Notes under the pieces: generated by a model
What the model was told of the DNA's origin: nothing
Database searches by the model: none
What the model saw: the letters and a program-made list of their open reading frames with translations, nothing else
Part shown: piece by piece, positions 34,837-43,616 of the stretch
Position numbering within the stretch: position 1 is the stretch's first letter
Layout of the letters: each line of letters begins with the position of its first letter
DNA from: Sphingomonas sp.
Lineage (GTDB): Bacteria > Pseudomonadota > Alphaproteobacteria > Sphingomonadales > Sphingomonadaceae
Length of the DNA: 64,000 nucleotides
Reading direction: 5' to 3'
Assembly (NCBI RefSeq): GCF_024508665.1
Contig: NZ_JANINP010000007.1
Coordinates: forward strand, 372,001 to 436,000
Translations under genes and position numbers: made by a program

Positions 34837-35196
34837 ATGCTCACCTACACGGTCGATGAGTCGACGGGCGTGATCGATCTGATCGTCGATGGCGCGATCA
34901 CGCGGGCCGATTACGAAGCGCTCATTCCGATGCTGGACGCGCAGATCGGCAAACACGGCAAACTTCGTGTGATCGAGACGGTTCGCCAATTGGGGCCGAT
35001 CGATCCGTCTCTGTGGTGGGAGGATCTGAAATGGGTCGTCCAACACCGCAAGGCGATCGGGCGTGCCGCGGTGGTGACCGACCATGGCTGGATCGGCCCG
35101 ATCACCCGCGCGGCGGGCGCGTTGCTTTCGGGCGAGATGCGCGTGTTTCCGGAAAGCCAGGCCGATACCGCCCGCGCCTGGGTTCGCGAGGGCTAA
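34837..35196 (+). CDS. SpoIIAA-like (STAS-related) protein
   Basis: 119-residue cytoplasmic protein of the SpoIIAA-like/DUF3478 group: LTYTVDESTGVIDLIVDGAITRADY at the start, LRVIETVRQLG in the core and AVVTDHGWIGPITRAAGAL near the end, ending with the typical RVFPESQADTARAWVRE. Possible role in stress or membrane-lipid association; unknown here. ATG 34837 follows GGAAGGAGACGGACC, a strong ribosome binding site. Confidence 0.82.
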   Translation: MLTYTVDESTGVIDLIVDGAITRADYEALIPMLDAQIGKHGKLRVIETVRQLGPIDPSLWWEDLKWVVQHRKAIGRAAVVTDHGWIGPITRAAGALLSGEMRVFPESQADTARAWVREG

Positions 35197-35246
35197 GCAT
35201 CCCATTAAAACGGCTTGGTAACAGCTCGCCCGTATAGCCGGCGATC

Positions 35247-36374
35247 ATGACCAAGCCGATGTTGCTCAGCGAGTTCACGCGCCTCCCTCCGGCGATGCGC
35301 GCCGCCGCGTTCGACGGATTGTCGGCGTTGATCGACGTGGTGGCGGAAGCTGCGGGCGAGAGGCATCGGTTCCTCCGCTATCAATGGTTCGCCGCCGCGA
35401 TCGCCGCTTATGGCGGCCGGGCGCGGACGCTGATCGTCGAGCGCGACGGCTACCCGGTCATCGCCCTGCCTCTCGCGGGATTCGGGCCGGAAGCGGCGAG
35501 GCTCGCCGCCATCCCCGGCTGCTATTGGCCCTTTCGCGGCTTTCCGGCCTGCGCCGACGCCTCGGACGAAGCCTTTGACATCCTGGTCGATCGGCTGGGA
35601 CAAGAGGTCAACGGGCTGCGCGTCGGGCCATCCTATGACGGCGATCCGGCAGTGGGCCGTCTGATCGCGGCGGCCAGGCGCCGGGGCTGGATGGTACTCG
35701 ATCGCTTCGTGGCCGATTCCTATCTGCTCGACATGGCCGCCGCGCAAAGCCAGGGTTCCTGGCCGCGCGCGTCGACGCTCAAGAAGAACCGATTCCACGA
35801 AAAGCATCTGGCCGAGCATGGCGCGCTCGACTGGCGCTTCTTGAGCGGCGGCGATCTCGCGGCCGGCGGCTTCGATCAGCTCGCGGCGATCGAACAGAAG
35901 AGCTGGATCGCGGCACGCACCGACGGCAGCGACGCAAAGTTCACGCGCAAGGGACATGGCGCGTTCTGGCGCCAGGCCGCCGCCGATCCTGTGATCGCCG
36001 AGATGATGTCGGCCGCGTTGTTGACGGTCGATGGGGCCCCCGCCGCCTTTTCGTTCGACCTCGACCTGGGCTCGTTCAAATATGCCATCGCCAACAGCTA
36101 CGACCCGGCCTTTGCCAAACATTCGCCGGGCAGGCTGCTTTACTATCGCAATCTCGTCCGAGCGCTCGAGAAGGGGATGACCCAGGTCGATTGGGGCGCG
36201 GGCGATAGCGGTTATAAGAGCGCGATCGGCGCCGAACCCGGACCGGCGATCCGCGATTGGCTGCTGCTGCGCCCCGGGACGCCGTCGATGCTCGGCCACG
36301 TGCTGAAGGGGATGTGGCGGCGAAGCGGGCAGGCGCCCGACCAGCCGACCAAGCGAGCTCACGCCGACGGCTAG
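35247..36374 (+). CDS. GNAT/BioF2-like acyltransferase
   Basis: 375 residues with a double GNAT layout of the BioF2/CelD (FemAB-like) type. The typical block HEKHLAEHGALDWRF and GRLLYYRNLVRALEKGMTQVDWGAGDSGYKSAIGA near the C-terminus is characteristic of members linked to polysaccharide or cell-envelope modification. Substrate unknown. It overlaps the convergent RepB-like gene by 4 bp at the 3' ends (36371-36374). Confidence 0.75.
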   Translation: MTKPMLLSEFTRLPPAMRAAAFDGLSALIDVVAEAAGERHRFLRYQWFAAAIAAYGGRARTLIVERDGYPVIALPLAGFGPEAARLAAIPGCYWPFRGFPACADASDEAFDILVDRLGQEVNGLRVGPSYDGDPAVGRLIAAARRRGWMVLDRFVADSYLLDMAAAQSQGSWPRASTLKKNRFHEKHLAEHGALDWRFLSGGDLAAGGFDQLAAIEQKSWIAARTDGSDAKFTRKGHGAFWRQAAADPVIAEMMSAALLTVDGAPAAFSFDLDLGSFKYAIANSYDPAFAKHSPGRLLYYRNLVRALEKGMTQVDWGAGDSGYKSAIGAEPGPAIRDWLLLRPGTPSMLGHVLKGMWRRSGQAPDQPTKRAHADG

Positions 36375-37426
36375 TCGCTGTCGTCGTCTCGCGACGAAAG
36401 GCCGAGCGAGAACCCCTTTGCCTCCGCGGCATCGAGCGCGGCGCGCACGGCTTCGGTGATCGCCTTGCGCGTGACGCCGGAGCCGGCGTGCAGCTTCAGG
36501 GTCAAGCTATTCTTGTTGGCGTTCGCGCTCATCGCCAGCCGACCGGTCGGGCCGCGCAGCTCGGCAGGATGTTCGGACGCCGGGCTCGACGCTTCGTTCA
36601 ACTGGCGCAGGACTTCCGCGGCGGTATAGGGCGGCAGTCCGTCCGCACGCCGCGCCATCTGCGCACGGGCGATCTGGATCGCGGTCGCCATGATGACCGG
36701 ACCGGCGGGTCCGTCGAGCTTTTGCGCCAGCGTATAGGCCGGCTTGAGGTGCAGATCGCTCGGCGAGCCGAATGCGGCGAGCAGTTGATCGGGCAATGCC
36801 GAGACCCGGATCATCTTGGACAGCCAGGATTTGGACAGCGCCAGCCGCTCGGCCATCCGCGTCAAATGGCCGTCATAATGGTCGTGGAGCGCGGCCGCGT
36901 AATTGCGCGCGCGTTCGATGTCGGAGACGTCCTTGCGCGCCCGGTTCTCCAGGTCGGCAAGGCGGAAGGCGGCTTCGTCGTCGAGGATTTCGACCTGGAT
37001 CAGGAAGCGCAGCGACGGCATGCTGGTCGCGCGCAAATGCGAAACCGCGTAATGGCGCCGGGTGCCGGCGATCACTTCATATTCGTACAGCGCATCATCG
37101 AATACCGGGCGGACGATCGCGGCGACCTTCTGCATCCCTTCGGTCGCGATCGACTGGATCAGGTCGCGGCAATTGTCGGGGTCCAGGTCCTCATAGATGC
37201 GGGCATTACCCGGCCAGATGCGGACGCGGGCCGGATCGACCAGGAATTGCATCGCTTCATACGCCCATTCGTCGCGGCGCGGTTCAACCGGCGGTGGCGC
37301 CTCTGTCGATCGAACGGGCGCCGGCTCAGCATTGGGGGCGGGGGATATGGACGCCTTCCCTTCCGCCTCGGCGCGTGCGCGGTTGAACAGGCTGGCAAAA
37401 CTGGGCTTGTCGCGACGCTCGGTCAT
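36371..37426 (-). CDS. Orphan ParB/RepB-type partition protein
   Basis: 351 residues of the ParB/RepB family. N-terminal linker, then the ParB nuclease/CTPase-like domain (about 55-145; AGTRRHYAV is the GERRxxA-type motif), then the KorB-like HTH (about 165-215; RMAERLALSKSWLSKMIRVSALPDQLL). A C-terminal domain of about 90 residues contains LTLKLHAGSGVTRKAITEAVRAALDA. This architecture is typical of RepB of repABC plasmids, but no parA/repA or replication gene is next to it. May be a chromosomal relic or a regulator. ATG 37426. Confidence 0.75.
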   Translation of the reverse strand: MTERRDKPSFASLFNRARAEAEGKASISPAPNAEPAPVRSTEAPPPVEPRRDEWAYEAMQFLVDPARVRIWPGNARIYEDLDPDNCRDLIQSIATEGMQKVAAIVRPVFDDALYEYEVIAGTRRHYAVSHLRATSMPSLRFLIQVEILDDEAAFRLADLENRARKDVSDIERARNYAAALHDHYDGHLTRMAERLALSKSWLSKMIRVSALPDQLLAAFGSPSDLHLKPAYTLAQKLDGPAGPVIMATAIQIARAQMARRADGLPPYTAAEVLRQLNEASSPASEHPAELRGPTGRLAMSANANKNSLTLKLHAGSGVTRKAITEAVRAALDAAEAKGFSLGLSSRDDDSD

Positions 37427-37495
37427 TGCGGACGACGATAAGCCGGGAGAGGGCGGGACGGTAGCGGGAAATGCACCGCCTTCATCGCGGTCGCT

Positions 37496-38320
37496 CTATT
37501 CCGCCATGTAGGCGGCAAAACGATCGGCCCAATCGGGATGCCAGCGCGACAAGGCCGGGCGATTGTCGATCACGTCGCCCATCGCCCAGGCCATGCGCTT
37601 CTCGTCCATGGCGCGTGTCACGTCATTGTCCGGGCACAGAATGTAGAAATCGCCCGCGGCGATCCGCTGCATCATGAAATCGGCTACTTGCTCGGACGAC
37701 CAGGCGCCGGCCGGCTTTTCGGCCGCGCCGGTCATGCCGGTGTAGGTGAAGCCCGGGATCAGCAGATGAGCGGTGATGCGGTCGCCCACCTGCTCGCGCA
37801 GCGAATGCGCCAAGCCTTCGGTCAGCGCCTTCACGCCCGATTTGCTGACATTATAGGCCGTGTTGCCCGGCGGTTGGGTGATGCCTTGTTTCGACCCGGT
37901 GTTGACCACCAGCGCCGGCCTCTCTGCCGCGATCATCGCCGGGACGAACGCTTGCACGCCGTGGAGCACGCCCATCAGATTGACGCCGATCACGCGGTCC
38001 CAGATGTCGGGACTCGACAGCGCGTCGGCGCCGCCGTGGATGCCGGCATTGTTCATCAGCACCGAGACTGGGCCGAAGCGTTGATGGACTTCCGCCGCCA
38101 GCCGCTCCACGGCCGCACGGTCGGACACGTCGACGACGAACGCCACGGCATCGCCGCCGATCGCCGCTGCCGCATCCTCGACCTTGGCAGCCGCATCGAC
38201 CAGGACGACACGCATGCCCGCCGCGGCGAAGCGCCGCGCCGCTGCCAGCCCTATCCCGCTTGCAGCGCCGGTAATCACCGCCAGCTTGCCCGCGCCGATC
38301 ACGTTCCCGAGGTCGTTCAT
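37496..38320 (-). CDS. Short-chain dehydrogenase/reductase
   Basis: 274-residue classical SDR. Cofactor motif TGAASGIGLA (TGxxxGxG), NNAGIHG, Ser in NTGSKQG and the catalytic YNVSK (YxxxK) are all present. Basic residues after the second beta strand are absent (VVLVDAAAK, Asp at the key position), favouring NAD over NADP. Oxidoreductase of unknown substrate. ATG 38320 preferred over TTG 38326. Located 28 bp downstream of trmB on the same strand. Confidence 0.9.
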   Translation of the reverse strand: MNDLGNVIGAGKLAVITGAASGIGLAAARRFAAAGMRVVLVDAAAKVEDAAAAIGGDAVAFVVDVSDRAAVERLAAEVHQRFGPVSVLMNNAGIHGGADALSSPDIWDRVIGVNLMGVLHGVQAFVPAMIAAERPALVVNTGSKQGITQPPGNTAYNVSKSGVKALTEGLAHSLREQVGDRITAHLLIPGFTYTGMTGAAEKPAGAWSSEQVADFMMQRIAAGDFYILCPDNDVTRAMDEKRMAWAMGDVIDNRPALSRWHPDWADRFAAYMAE

Positions 38321-38348
38321 CGTCAATCCCTTCGTCGGCTAGCGGGCG

Positions 38349-39029
38349 TCAGCGCCGGACGTAACGAAAATACCAGACCTCGTGTCCCTGGCGCCGCGCC
38401 TTGCGCTCGTAACGCGTTTCCGGCCAGTCATCGGGGCGGGTGAGGAAATCGTGTGGCGTCCGCGCGGTCCACTCGAAGTCGCGGCGGCGGTTCATCACCA
38501 TCATCGACCAGCGACAATAGGTGGGATCGTCGGTGCCGAGACGAAATTCATGGCCGGGCTTGAGCTTGGCGGCGATCAGGTCGAGCGGCCCGTCATTGAC
38601 CATGCGGCGCTTGGCGTGCCGCGCCTTCGGCCAGGGATCGGGGTGGAGCAGATAGACACGGTCGAGGCTGGCATCGGGTAGTCGCTCGAGCACTTCCAGT
38701 GCGTCGCCCATGTGCAGGCGGACATTCTCCAACCCGCGATCGCGGATATGGCCGAGCGCGCCGACCACGCCATTGAGGAATGGCTCGCAGCCGATAAATC
38801 CGTGATCGCGCCGCGCCGCCGCCTGACCGGCGAGATGCTCGCCGGCACCGAAGCCGATCTCGAGCTCGAGGGGGCGATCGTGACCAAACAGGGTCCGCGC
38901 GTCGAGCGGACCGGTTTCCGGCACTTCGACGGCGGGCAGCAGTTCTTCGACCAGAGCCGATTGGCCCTGGCGCAATTTATGTCCCTGGCGCCGGCCGTAG
39001 AGGCGCCGGATAGTCGTCGGATCGTTCAT
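38349..39029 (-). CDS. trmB: tRNA (guanine-N7)-methyltransferase
   Basis: 226-residue TrmB that makes m7G46 in tRNA. SAM-binding motif LELEIGFGAGEHLA, the family motifs FIGCEPFLNGVVGAL, VYLLHPDPWPKARHAKRRM (with the conserved PDPWPK) and LGTDDPTYCRW are complete. N-terminus RRLYGRRQGHKLRQGQ is typical. ATG 39029. Downstream of metK on the same strand, though a terminator hairpin lies between, so partial or separate transcription is likely. Confidence 0.93.
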   Translation of the reverse strand: MNDPTTIRRLYGRRQGHKLRQGQSALVEELLPAVEVPETGPLDARTLFGHDRPLELEIGFGAGEHLAGQAAARRDHGFIGCEPFLNGVVGALGHIRDRGLENVRLHMGDALEVLERLPDASLDRVYLLHPDPWPKARHAKRRMVNDGPLDLIAAKLKPGHEFRLGTDDPTYCRWSMMVMNRRRDFEWTARTPHDFLTRPDDWPETRYERKARRQGHEVWYFRYVRR

Positions 39030-39087
39030 CGTGCGACCGCCTATAGCGAGATGTCGGGAAAGCCAATCGCGAGGGAGCAACGAAGAA

Positions 39088-39111
39088 GGGCCGGGGATCG
39101 CTCCCCGGCCC
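39088..39111 (-). terminator. Terminator hairpin after metK
   Basis: GGGCCGGGGA at 39088-39097 and its complement at 39102-39111 form a 10-bp stem with a 4-nt loop. On the metK strand it is followed by TTCTTCGTT, moderately U-rich. Lies 27 bp after the metK stop and before trmB. Confidence 0.7.
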
Positions 39112-39138
39112 TTGCTTGTTCGGTCGATCGGATCAGGA

Positions 39139-40350
39139 TCAGGCCAAGGCGGCCTTGAGGTCGTCGACCAGGTCGGTGCGTTCCCACGGGAAGAAGTCGC
39201 CTTCGGGCTTGCGGCCGAAGTGACCATAAGCTGCGGTGCGCGCATAGATCGGCTTGTTGAGGCCGAGATGCGTGCGGATGCCGCGCGGGGTCAGGCCGCC
39301 CAGCTTTTCGATCTTGCCGATCGCTTCCTCGATCTTGGCGTCGTCGACCGTGCCGGTGCCGTGCGTATCGACATAGAGCGACAGCGGCTTCGACACGCCG
39401 ATCGCGTACGCCAGCTGGATCGTGCAGCGCTTGGCGAGCCCGGCCGCGACGATGTTCTTGGCGAGGTAACGCGTGATATACGCCGCCGAGCGGTCGACCT
39501 TCGTCGGATCCTTGCCGGAGAAGGCGCCGCCGCCATGGGGGGCCGCGCCGCCGTACGTATCGACGATGATCTTGCGCCCGGTCAGCCCGGCGTCGCCGTC
39601 GGGCCCGCCGATCTCGAAGCTGCCGGTCGGATTGATGTGATAGACGGTCTCGCCGCCAAGCAGGTTGGCCGGCAGGATATCGGCGACCACCGACTTCACG
39701 TAATTGTGGAGTTCGGCTTCCTTCTCGCCCTCATCATAACCCTTGCCATGCTGGGTCGAGACGACGATCGCGGTTGCCGCGACCGGCTTGCCGTTCTCGA
39801 AGCGCAGCGTGACCTGGCTCTTGGTGTCGGGCTCGAGGAACGGCGCCTTGCCCGAATGGCGGTCGGCGGCCATCCGTTCGAGGATCTTGTGGCTGTAGTC
39901 GAGCGTCGCCGGCATCAGATCGGGCGTCTCGTCGCAAGCGAAGCCGAACATGATGCCCTGATCGCCGGCACCCTCATCCTTGTTGCCGCTGGCGTCCACA
40001 CCCTGCGCGATATGCGCCGACTGCGGATGCAGGTTGTTCTCGAACCTGAGCGTTTCCCAGTGGAAGCCGTCCTGCTCGTAACCGATCTTGCGGACGGTTT
40101 CGCGGACGGTCTTTTCGACCTCTTCCTCGACGCCCGGGGCCCAATTGCCGTCGGTATCCATGATGCCCTTGCCGCGGATTTCGCCGGCAAGGACGACCAG
40201 TTGCGTGGTGGTCAGCGTTTCGCACGCAATGCGCGCTTCGGGATCTTTCGACAGGAACAGGTCGACGATCGCATCGGAAATCTGGTCGGAAACCTTGTCG
40301 GGATGGCCTTCGGAAACCGATTCGGACGTGAAGAGATAATTGGAACGCAT
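39139..40350 (-). CDS. metK: S-adenosylmethionine synthetase
   Basis: 403-residue MetK that makes SAM from methionine and ATP. Signature motifs present: [20 protein letters not shown] at the N-terminus, [12 protein letters not shown] (P-loop-like) and the second signature [19 protein letters not shown]. Full length and intact. ATG 40350 follows CCAGAGGGAAACTCA. Downstream of lnt by 81 bp on the same strand; the gap contains a strong palindrome that may control metK. Confidence 0.97.
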   Translation of the reverse strand: MRSNYLFTSESVSEGHPDKVSDQISDAIVDLFLSKDPEARIACETLTTTQLVVLAGEIRGKGIMDTDGNWAPGVEEEVEKTVRETVRKIGYEQDGFHWETLRFENNLHPQSAHIAQGVDASGNKDEGAGDQGIMFGFACDETPDLMPATLDYSHKILERMAADRHSGKAPFLEPDTKSQVTLRFENGKPVAATAIVVSTQHGKGYDEGEKEAELHNYVKSVVADILPANLLGGETVYHINPTGSFEIGGPDGDAGLTGRKIIVDTYGGAAPHGGGAFSGKDPTKVDRSAAYITRYLAKNIVAAGLAKRCTIQLAYAIGVSKPLSLYVDTHGTGTVDDAKIEEAIGKIEKLGGLTPRGIRTHLGLNKPIYARTAAYGHFGRKPEGDFFPWERTDLVDDLKAALA

Positions 40351-40397
40351 TGAGTTTCCCTCTGGGGTTGGGCGGAAAGCCGGGCCGTTGCCATGCC

Positions 40398-40419
40398 CAT
40401 ATAAAGCTTTCCTTATATG
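40398..40419. promoter_or_regulatory. Palindrome upstream of metK (SahR-type operator candidate)
   Basis: Arms CATATAAAG and CCTTATATG (8 of 9 positions complementary) with a CTTT spacer, centred about 58 bp upstream of the metK ATG. AT-rich palindromes of this kind precede SAM-cycle genes regulated by the ArsR-family SahR in proteobacteria. That match is from memory of the motif type and needs checking. The site could also overlap the metK promoter. Confidence 0.5.
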
Positions 40420-40431
40420 ACGACCGGCGTC

Positions 40432-42024
40432 CTAGCGGGCGAGCCGTCGGATGGCAATCGCGCAAATCAGCAGAATCGCCGAGACGATCAGCGCCATCCA
40501 ATTGCCTACGCGAGAGAAGAGGGTGGGCGAACCGCGCAGGACGGGTCCTTCGATCGCGCCGGCCTCGCCCATCGGAATGCTCTGCCGGACACTGCCGTCG
40601 GGGCCGATGATCGCGGAGATGCCGGTTGGCGTCGCGCGGACGACCGACAGCCCTTCCTCGATCGCGCGCAACCGCGCCTGGGCGAGATGCGCGGGCGGGC
40701 CGAGTGTGCCGAACCAGGCATCGTTCGAGGGGTTGAAGATGAAGTCAGGGCGATGGGCCGGGTCGACGACTTGCCCTGAGAAGATCACTTCGTAGCAGAT
40801 TAGCATGCCGACCTTGCCGAAGCCGGGGATGGCCATGGTGCGAGGGCCGGGACCCGGAATGAAATCGACATCTCCCGGGACGAGCCGCGACAAACCGATC
40901 GCTTCCAGCACCGGGCGCATCGGCAGATATTCGCCATAGGGGACCAGATGCGCCTTGTCGTAGCGGCCGTGCAGCTTGGCGTCGGCGCCGATCACCGCGA
41001 TCGAATTGGTCGCGGCGGTCATATTCTCGGTGCGCTTATCGAAATACATGCCCTGCGTGCCCGTCAGGATCGCGTCATGGTCGCCGAGCAGCGATGCCAT
41101 GCGAATCCGCGCGGTCTGGGCGCTGCCCATCATGTCGTAGACATAGCGCGGATAACCGTCCTCGACGGGAAAGCGGATCGCGCCTTCGGGCCACAGGATC
41201 AGGCGAGGATGGTCGGGGTTGGGTCTTCCGGACAGGCGCGCGAGTGCCTGGAAATTGGCTTCGGCATAATCGTCTGTGGGCCTCGCTTCTTCCGGTAGGT
41301 TCGGCTGCACGATCCTCACGATCGGCGCGCCCGCGGTCGACGCCGGACGGACCCGAGAGGCGGGGAACCAGAGCAACGGGGTGACCAGCAGAGCAACGAT
41401 CAGCGGCAACCGCCAGCGGCGATGCGCGAGCAGCATCAGCGCACCCGCGACGACGACGGTAAGGCCCGACAACGCGTACGTCCCGACGAATTGCGCTGCC
41501 GAGGCGACGACCAGATGCGGAATCCAGATGACCGCCAGCGGATCCCAGGGGTAGCCGGTGAACAATGTGCCGCGCAGATACTCGGTGACGGTCCAGGCAG
41601 CACCGGCGACGAGCACGAACGCCGCGTCAGGGCGGGGGGCGGGGTCACCCGAGGCACCCTTGCTGCCGAGCCGCCACGCGGTGCCGGCTGCCAGCATCGG
41701 GAAGATCGCGAGATAGGCGGCGAGCAGGACGACGGCGATATAGCCGAGTTGCGGCGGCATCTTGTCCTGGAACTCGAACGGTTGCTGGATCCACAGATTG
41801 GCGACGGTCATGTGGCCGAGCCCGAACAGCCAGCCGATCCCCAGCGCCCGGCGCAGCGACCCGGCTTCGTGGACGAGAAATAGCCAAAGCGCGAAACCGG
41901 CGATCGTCAACTGCCATGAGTCCCAGGGCGCAAACCCCAGCGCGGCGTTCGCGCCGAGCGCGAGCGGGAGAAGTCGACGTAACCAGATCACGATGCGCGT
42001 GCCGCCCAATCCACAAATCGTCAT
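40432..42024 (-). CDS. lnt: Apolipoprotein N-acyltransferase
   Basis: Inner-membrane enzyme that adds the third acyl chain to lipoproteins. 530 residues from ATG 42024. Several transmembrane helices (about 10-205) precede the nitrilase-like domain with the catalytic triad: Glu in ILWPEGAIRF, Lys in YDKAHLVPYGEY and Cys in MLICYEVIF. A final helix anchors the C-terminus. The ATG lies inside a REP-like palindrome; GTG 41991, giving MIWLRRLLPL, matches family N-termini better and is the likelier true start. Upstream of metK on the same strand. Confidence 0.92.
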   Translation of the reverse strand: MTICGLGGTRIVIWLRRLLPLALGANAALGFAPWDSWQLTIAGFALWLFLVHEAGSLRRALGIGWLFGLGHMTVANLWIQQPFEFQDKMPPQLGYIAVVLLAAYLAIFPMLAAGTAWRLGSKGASGDPAPRPDAAFVLVAGAAWTVTEYLRGTLFTGYPWDPLAVIWIPHLVVASAAQFVGTYALSGLTVVVAGALMLLAHRRWRLPLIVALLVTPLLWFPASRVRPASTAGAPIVRIVQPNLPEEARPTDDYAEANFQALARLSGRPNPDHPRLILWPEGAIRFPVEDGYPRYVYDMMGSAQTARIRMASLLGDHDAILTGTQGMYFDKRTENMTAATNSIAVIGADAKLHGRYDKAHLVPYGEYLPMRPVLEAIGLSRLVPGDVDFIPGPGPRTMAIPGFGKVGMLICYEVIFSGQVVDPAHRPDFIFNPSNDAWFGTLGPPAHLAQARLRAIEEGLSVVRATPTGISAIIGPDGSVRQSIPMGEAGAIEGPVLRGSPTLFSRVGNWMALIVSAILLICAIAIRRLAR

Positions 42025-42109
42025 GCCGGGCTCGTCCCGGCATCCACCGCGCAGCAAGCGCAGCGCCCGGTGCGTATGCGGAACGGTGGTCCCCGGAACA
42101 AGTCCGGGG
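42023..42109. repeat. REP-like palindromes between lnt and VOC gene
   Basis: Two small palindromes, ATGCCGGG-CTCGT-CCCGGCAT (42023-42043) and CCCCGG-AACAAGT-CCGGGG (42091-42109), in the arrangement typical of alphaproteobacterial dispersed repeats. Different family from the CGTCGCCCCGGC elements. Confidence 0.7.
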
Positions 42110-42143
42110 TGACGTTTGGGCCGCCGGACGGTAGCAGGACAAG

Positions 42144-42560
42144 ATGCTGAGACCATTCCATCTCGCCTTTCCGGTCCATGACCTCGACGCCGCGCGCTCC
42201 TTCTATGGCGATACGCTGGGTTGCCCCGAAGGCCGCAGCGCCGATTCCTGGATCGACTTCGACCTGTTCGGGCACCAGATCGTCGCGCATCTCGATCCCG
42301 CGGCGAAGGCCGTGGCGGTGTCCAACCCCGTGGATGGTCACGACGTGCCCGTCCCGCATTTCGGGGTCGTGCTGACGATGGACGATTGGCGCGCGCTCGC
42401 CGATCGCGTGAAGGCGGCCGGTGTCGCGTTCGGTATCGAGCCCCATATCCGCTTCGTCGGCCAGCCCGGCGAGCAGGCGACGATGTTCTTCCTCGATCCC
42501 TCGGGGAACGCGCTGGAGTTCAAGGCGTTCGCCGACGACGCGCAATTGTTCGCGACATGA
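42144..42560 (+). CDS. VOC (glyoxalase/bleomycin-resistance-like) family protein
   Basis: 138 residues in two beta-alpha-beta-beta-beta modules: [23 protein letters not shown] at the start (metal His in FHLAFP) and [16 protein letters not shown] at the end (metal Glu in LEFK). Metal-dependent enzyme fold, often dioxygenase- or lyase-like; substrate unknown. ATG 42144. Followed 22 bp later by a PHA-system protein, possibly co-transcribed. Confidence 0.85.
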   Translation: MLRPFHLAFPVHDLDAARSFYGDTLGCPEGRSADSWIDFDLFGHQIVAHLDPAAKAVAVSNPVDGHDVPVPHFGVVLTMDDWRALADRVKAAGVAFGIEPHIRFVGQPGEQATMFFLDPSGNALEFKAFADDAQLFAT

Positions 42561-42582
42561 TTCCGGCAAGAGTCTTCAAGCT

Positions 42583-42885
42583 ATGAGCGATCCGATTACC
42601 GTCGAGGTGCCGCACAAGCTTGGGCTGGCCGAGGCGCGGCGGCGAGTCGATGCCGGGATCGGCAAATTGTCGGGCTGGTTTCCCGGTGGCGCCGAGGTCG
42701 AGCATCATTGGACTGCCGACGTGCTCCACTTCACCGTTGCGGCGATGGGCCAGCGCGTCGCCTCCAGCCTGGACGTTCGCGATGACCGCGTAATCGCGAC
42801 GGTCGATCTGCCGCCATTCCTGGCGTTGTTCGCCGACCGCATCCGCGCCAAGCTCGCCAAGGAAGCGCCCAAATTGCTCGAATAG
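42583..42885 (+). CDS. Polyhydroxyalkanoic acid system family protein
   Basis: 100 residues of the short PHA-granule-region family: ITVEVPHKLGLAEARRRVD at the start, WTADVLHFTVAAMGQ and VIATVDLPPFLALFADRI in the middle. Members are found near PHA genes and elsewhere; function unclear. ATG 42583 is 22 bp after the VOC gene. No pha genes are near. Confidence 0.78.
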   Translation: MSDPITVEVPHKLGLAEARRRVDAGIGKLSGWFPGGAEVEHHWTADVLHFTVAAMGQRVASSLDVRDDRVIATVDLPPFLALFADRIRAKLAKEAPKLLE

Positions 42886-42930
42886 CTGGTATCCGGCACG
42901 GTTTGAGCAAAGCCCACGCCGTTCGACGCG

Positions 42931-43422
42931 TCAGGCTGTTTGTACTTCGATCACCCCGGCCCGCAGCAGCGCATCCGCGGTGCGGGAAAATTCGGTGAGC
43001 AAAGTCTCCAGCAGCGGCTCGAGCGCGCGGGACTGGATGTTGCCGATCGATACCGTCACGCCGCCGCGGGGGTCCTCGATCAACAAACCCGACTCGACCA
43101 TCTGCGCGACGTGCCGGCGCACTGTTTCCCTGGCCAGCCCGGTCGCGGCGGCGATCGCGCTGCGCGACATCGGCACCACCCATTCGCGCGGCAATATCGC
43201 GGTCCCCGTGTATTCGCGGGGCACGCTGCGTTCGCGCATCAGCTTCTGGATGTTGCCGACCGATACCGTGCAATAGATCAGCACGGAGGTGGGACTTTCG
43301 CCGTCATGCTCGGTGAAAGTTCGGTGCATCGACAGGAACAGATTGGTCAACGCGAACATGGCCGTGCGCCAGTGATCGCTCATGCCCTCGGGAACCGTCG
43401 CGACGCGGTCGCCAGCAGCCAT
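42931..43422 (-). CDS. HTH transcriptional regulator
   Basis: 163 residues. N-terminal helical domain (ALTNLFLSMHRTFTEHDG...SVLIYCTVSVGN) followed by a winged helix (about 90-135, MSRSAIAAATGLARETVRRH then VESGLLIEDPRGGV), as in Crp-like or MarR-like proteins, though no cyclic nucleotide domain is seen. Family seen in sphingomonads; target unknown. ATG 43422 follows GGGAG by about 9 nt; the open frame continues upstream to 43473. Confidence 0.75.
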   Translation of the reverse strand: MAAGDRVATVPEGMSDHWRTAMFALTNLFLSMHRTFTEHDGESPTSVLIYCTVSVGNIQKLMRERSVPREYTGTAILPREWVVPMSRSAIAAATGLARETVRRHVAQMVESGLLIEDPRGGVTVSIGNIQSRALEPLLETLLTEFSRTADALLRAGVIEVQTA

Positions 43423-43616
43423 ATGACTCACTCCCGTCCCCGCAACGACCCATTTTGGGCAGTTGAGGTGCAATCGTCAACGCATGAATCGAACAAGTTG
43501 GTGTAAAGCAACGAAATCGAGGGAAAAGATGCGCGTCGACGCGTGGTCCCTTCGGTGTCGTACGGGTGTGCGGGCTGCGCGGTCGGGGGGCCGGTTGCAG
43601 CCCGCCCCTTACAACC
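43423..43616. other. Intergenic region
   Basis: About 190 bp between the HTH regulator start and the end of the sugar dehydrogenase gene. No gene, repeat or clear terminator seen; likely holds the regulator's promoter. Confidence 0.5.

Noticed and set aside
40351..40431. SAM-type riboswitch before metK
   Set aside because: The gap is only 81 nt and shows a DNA-like palindrome, not the conserved cores of SAM-II or SAM/SAH riboswitches as far as I can judge by eye.
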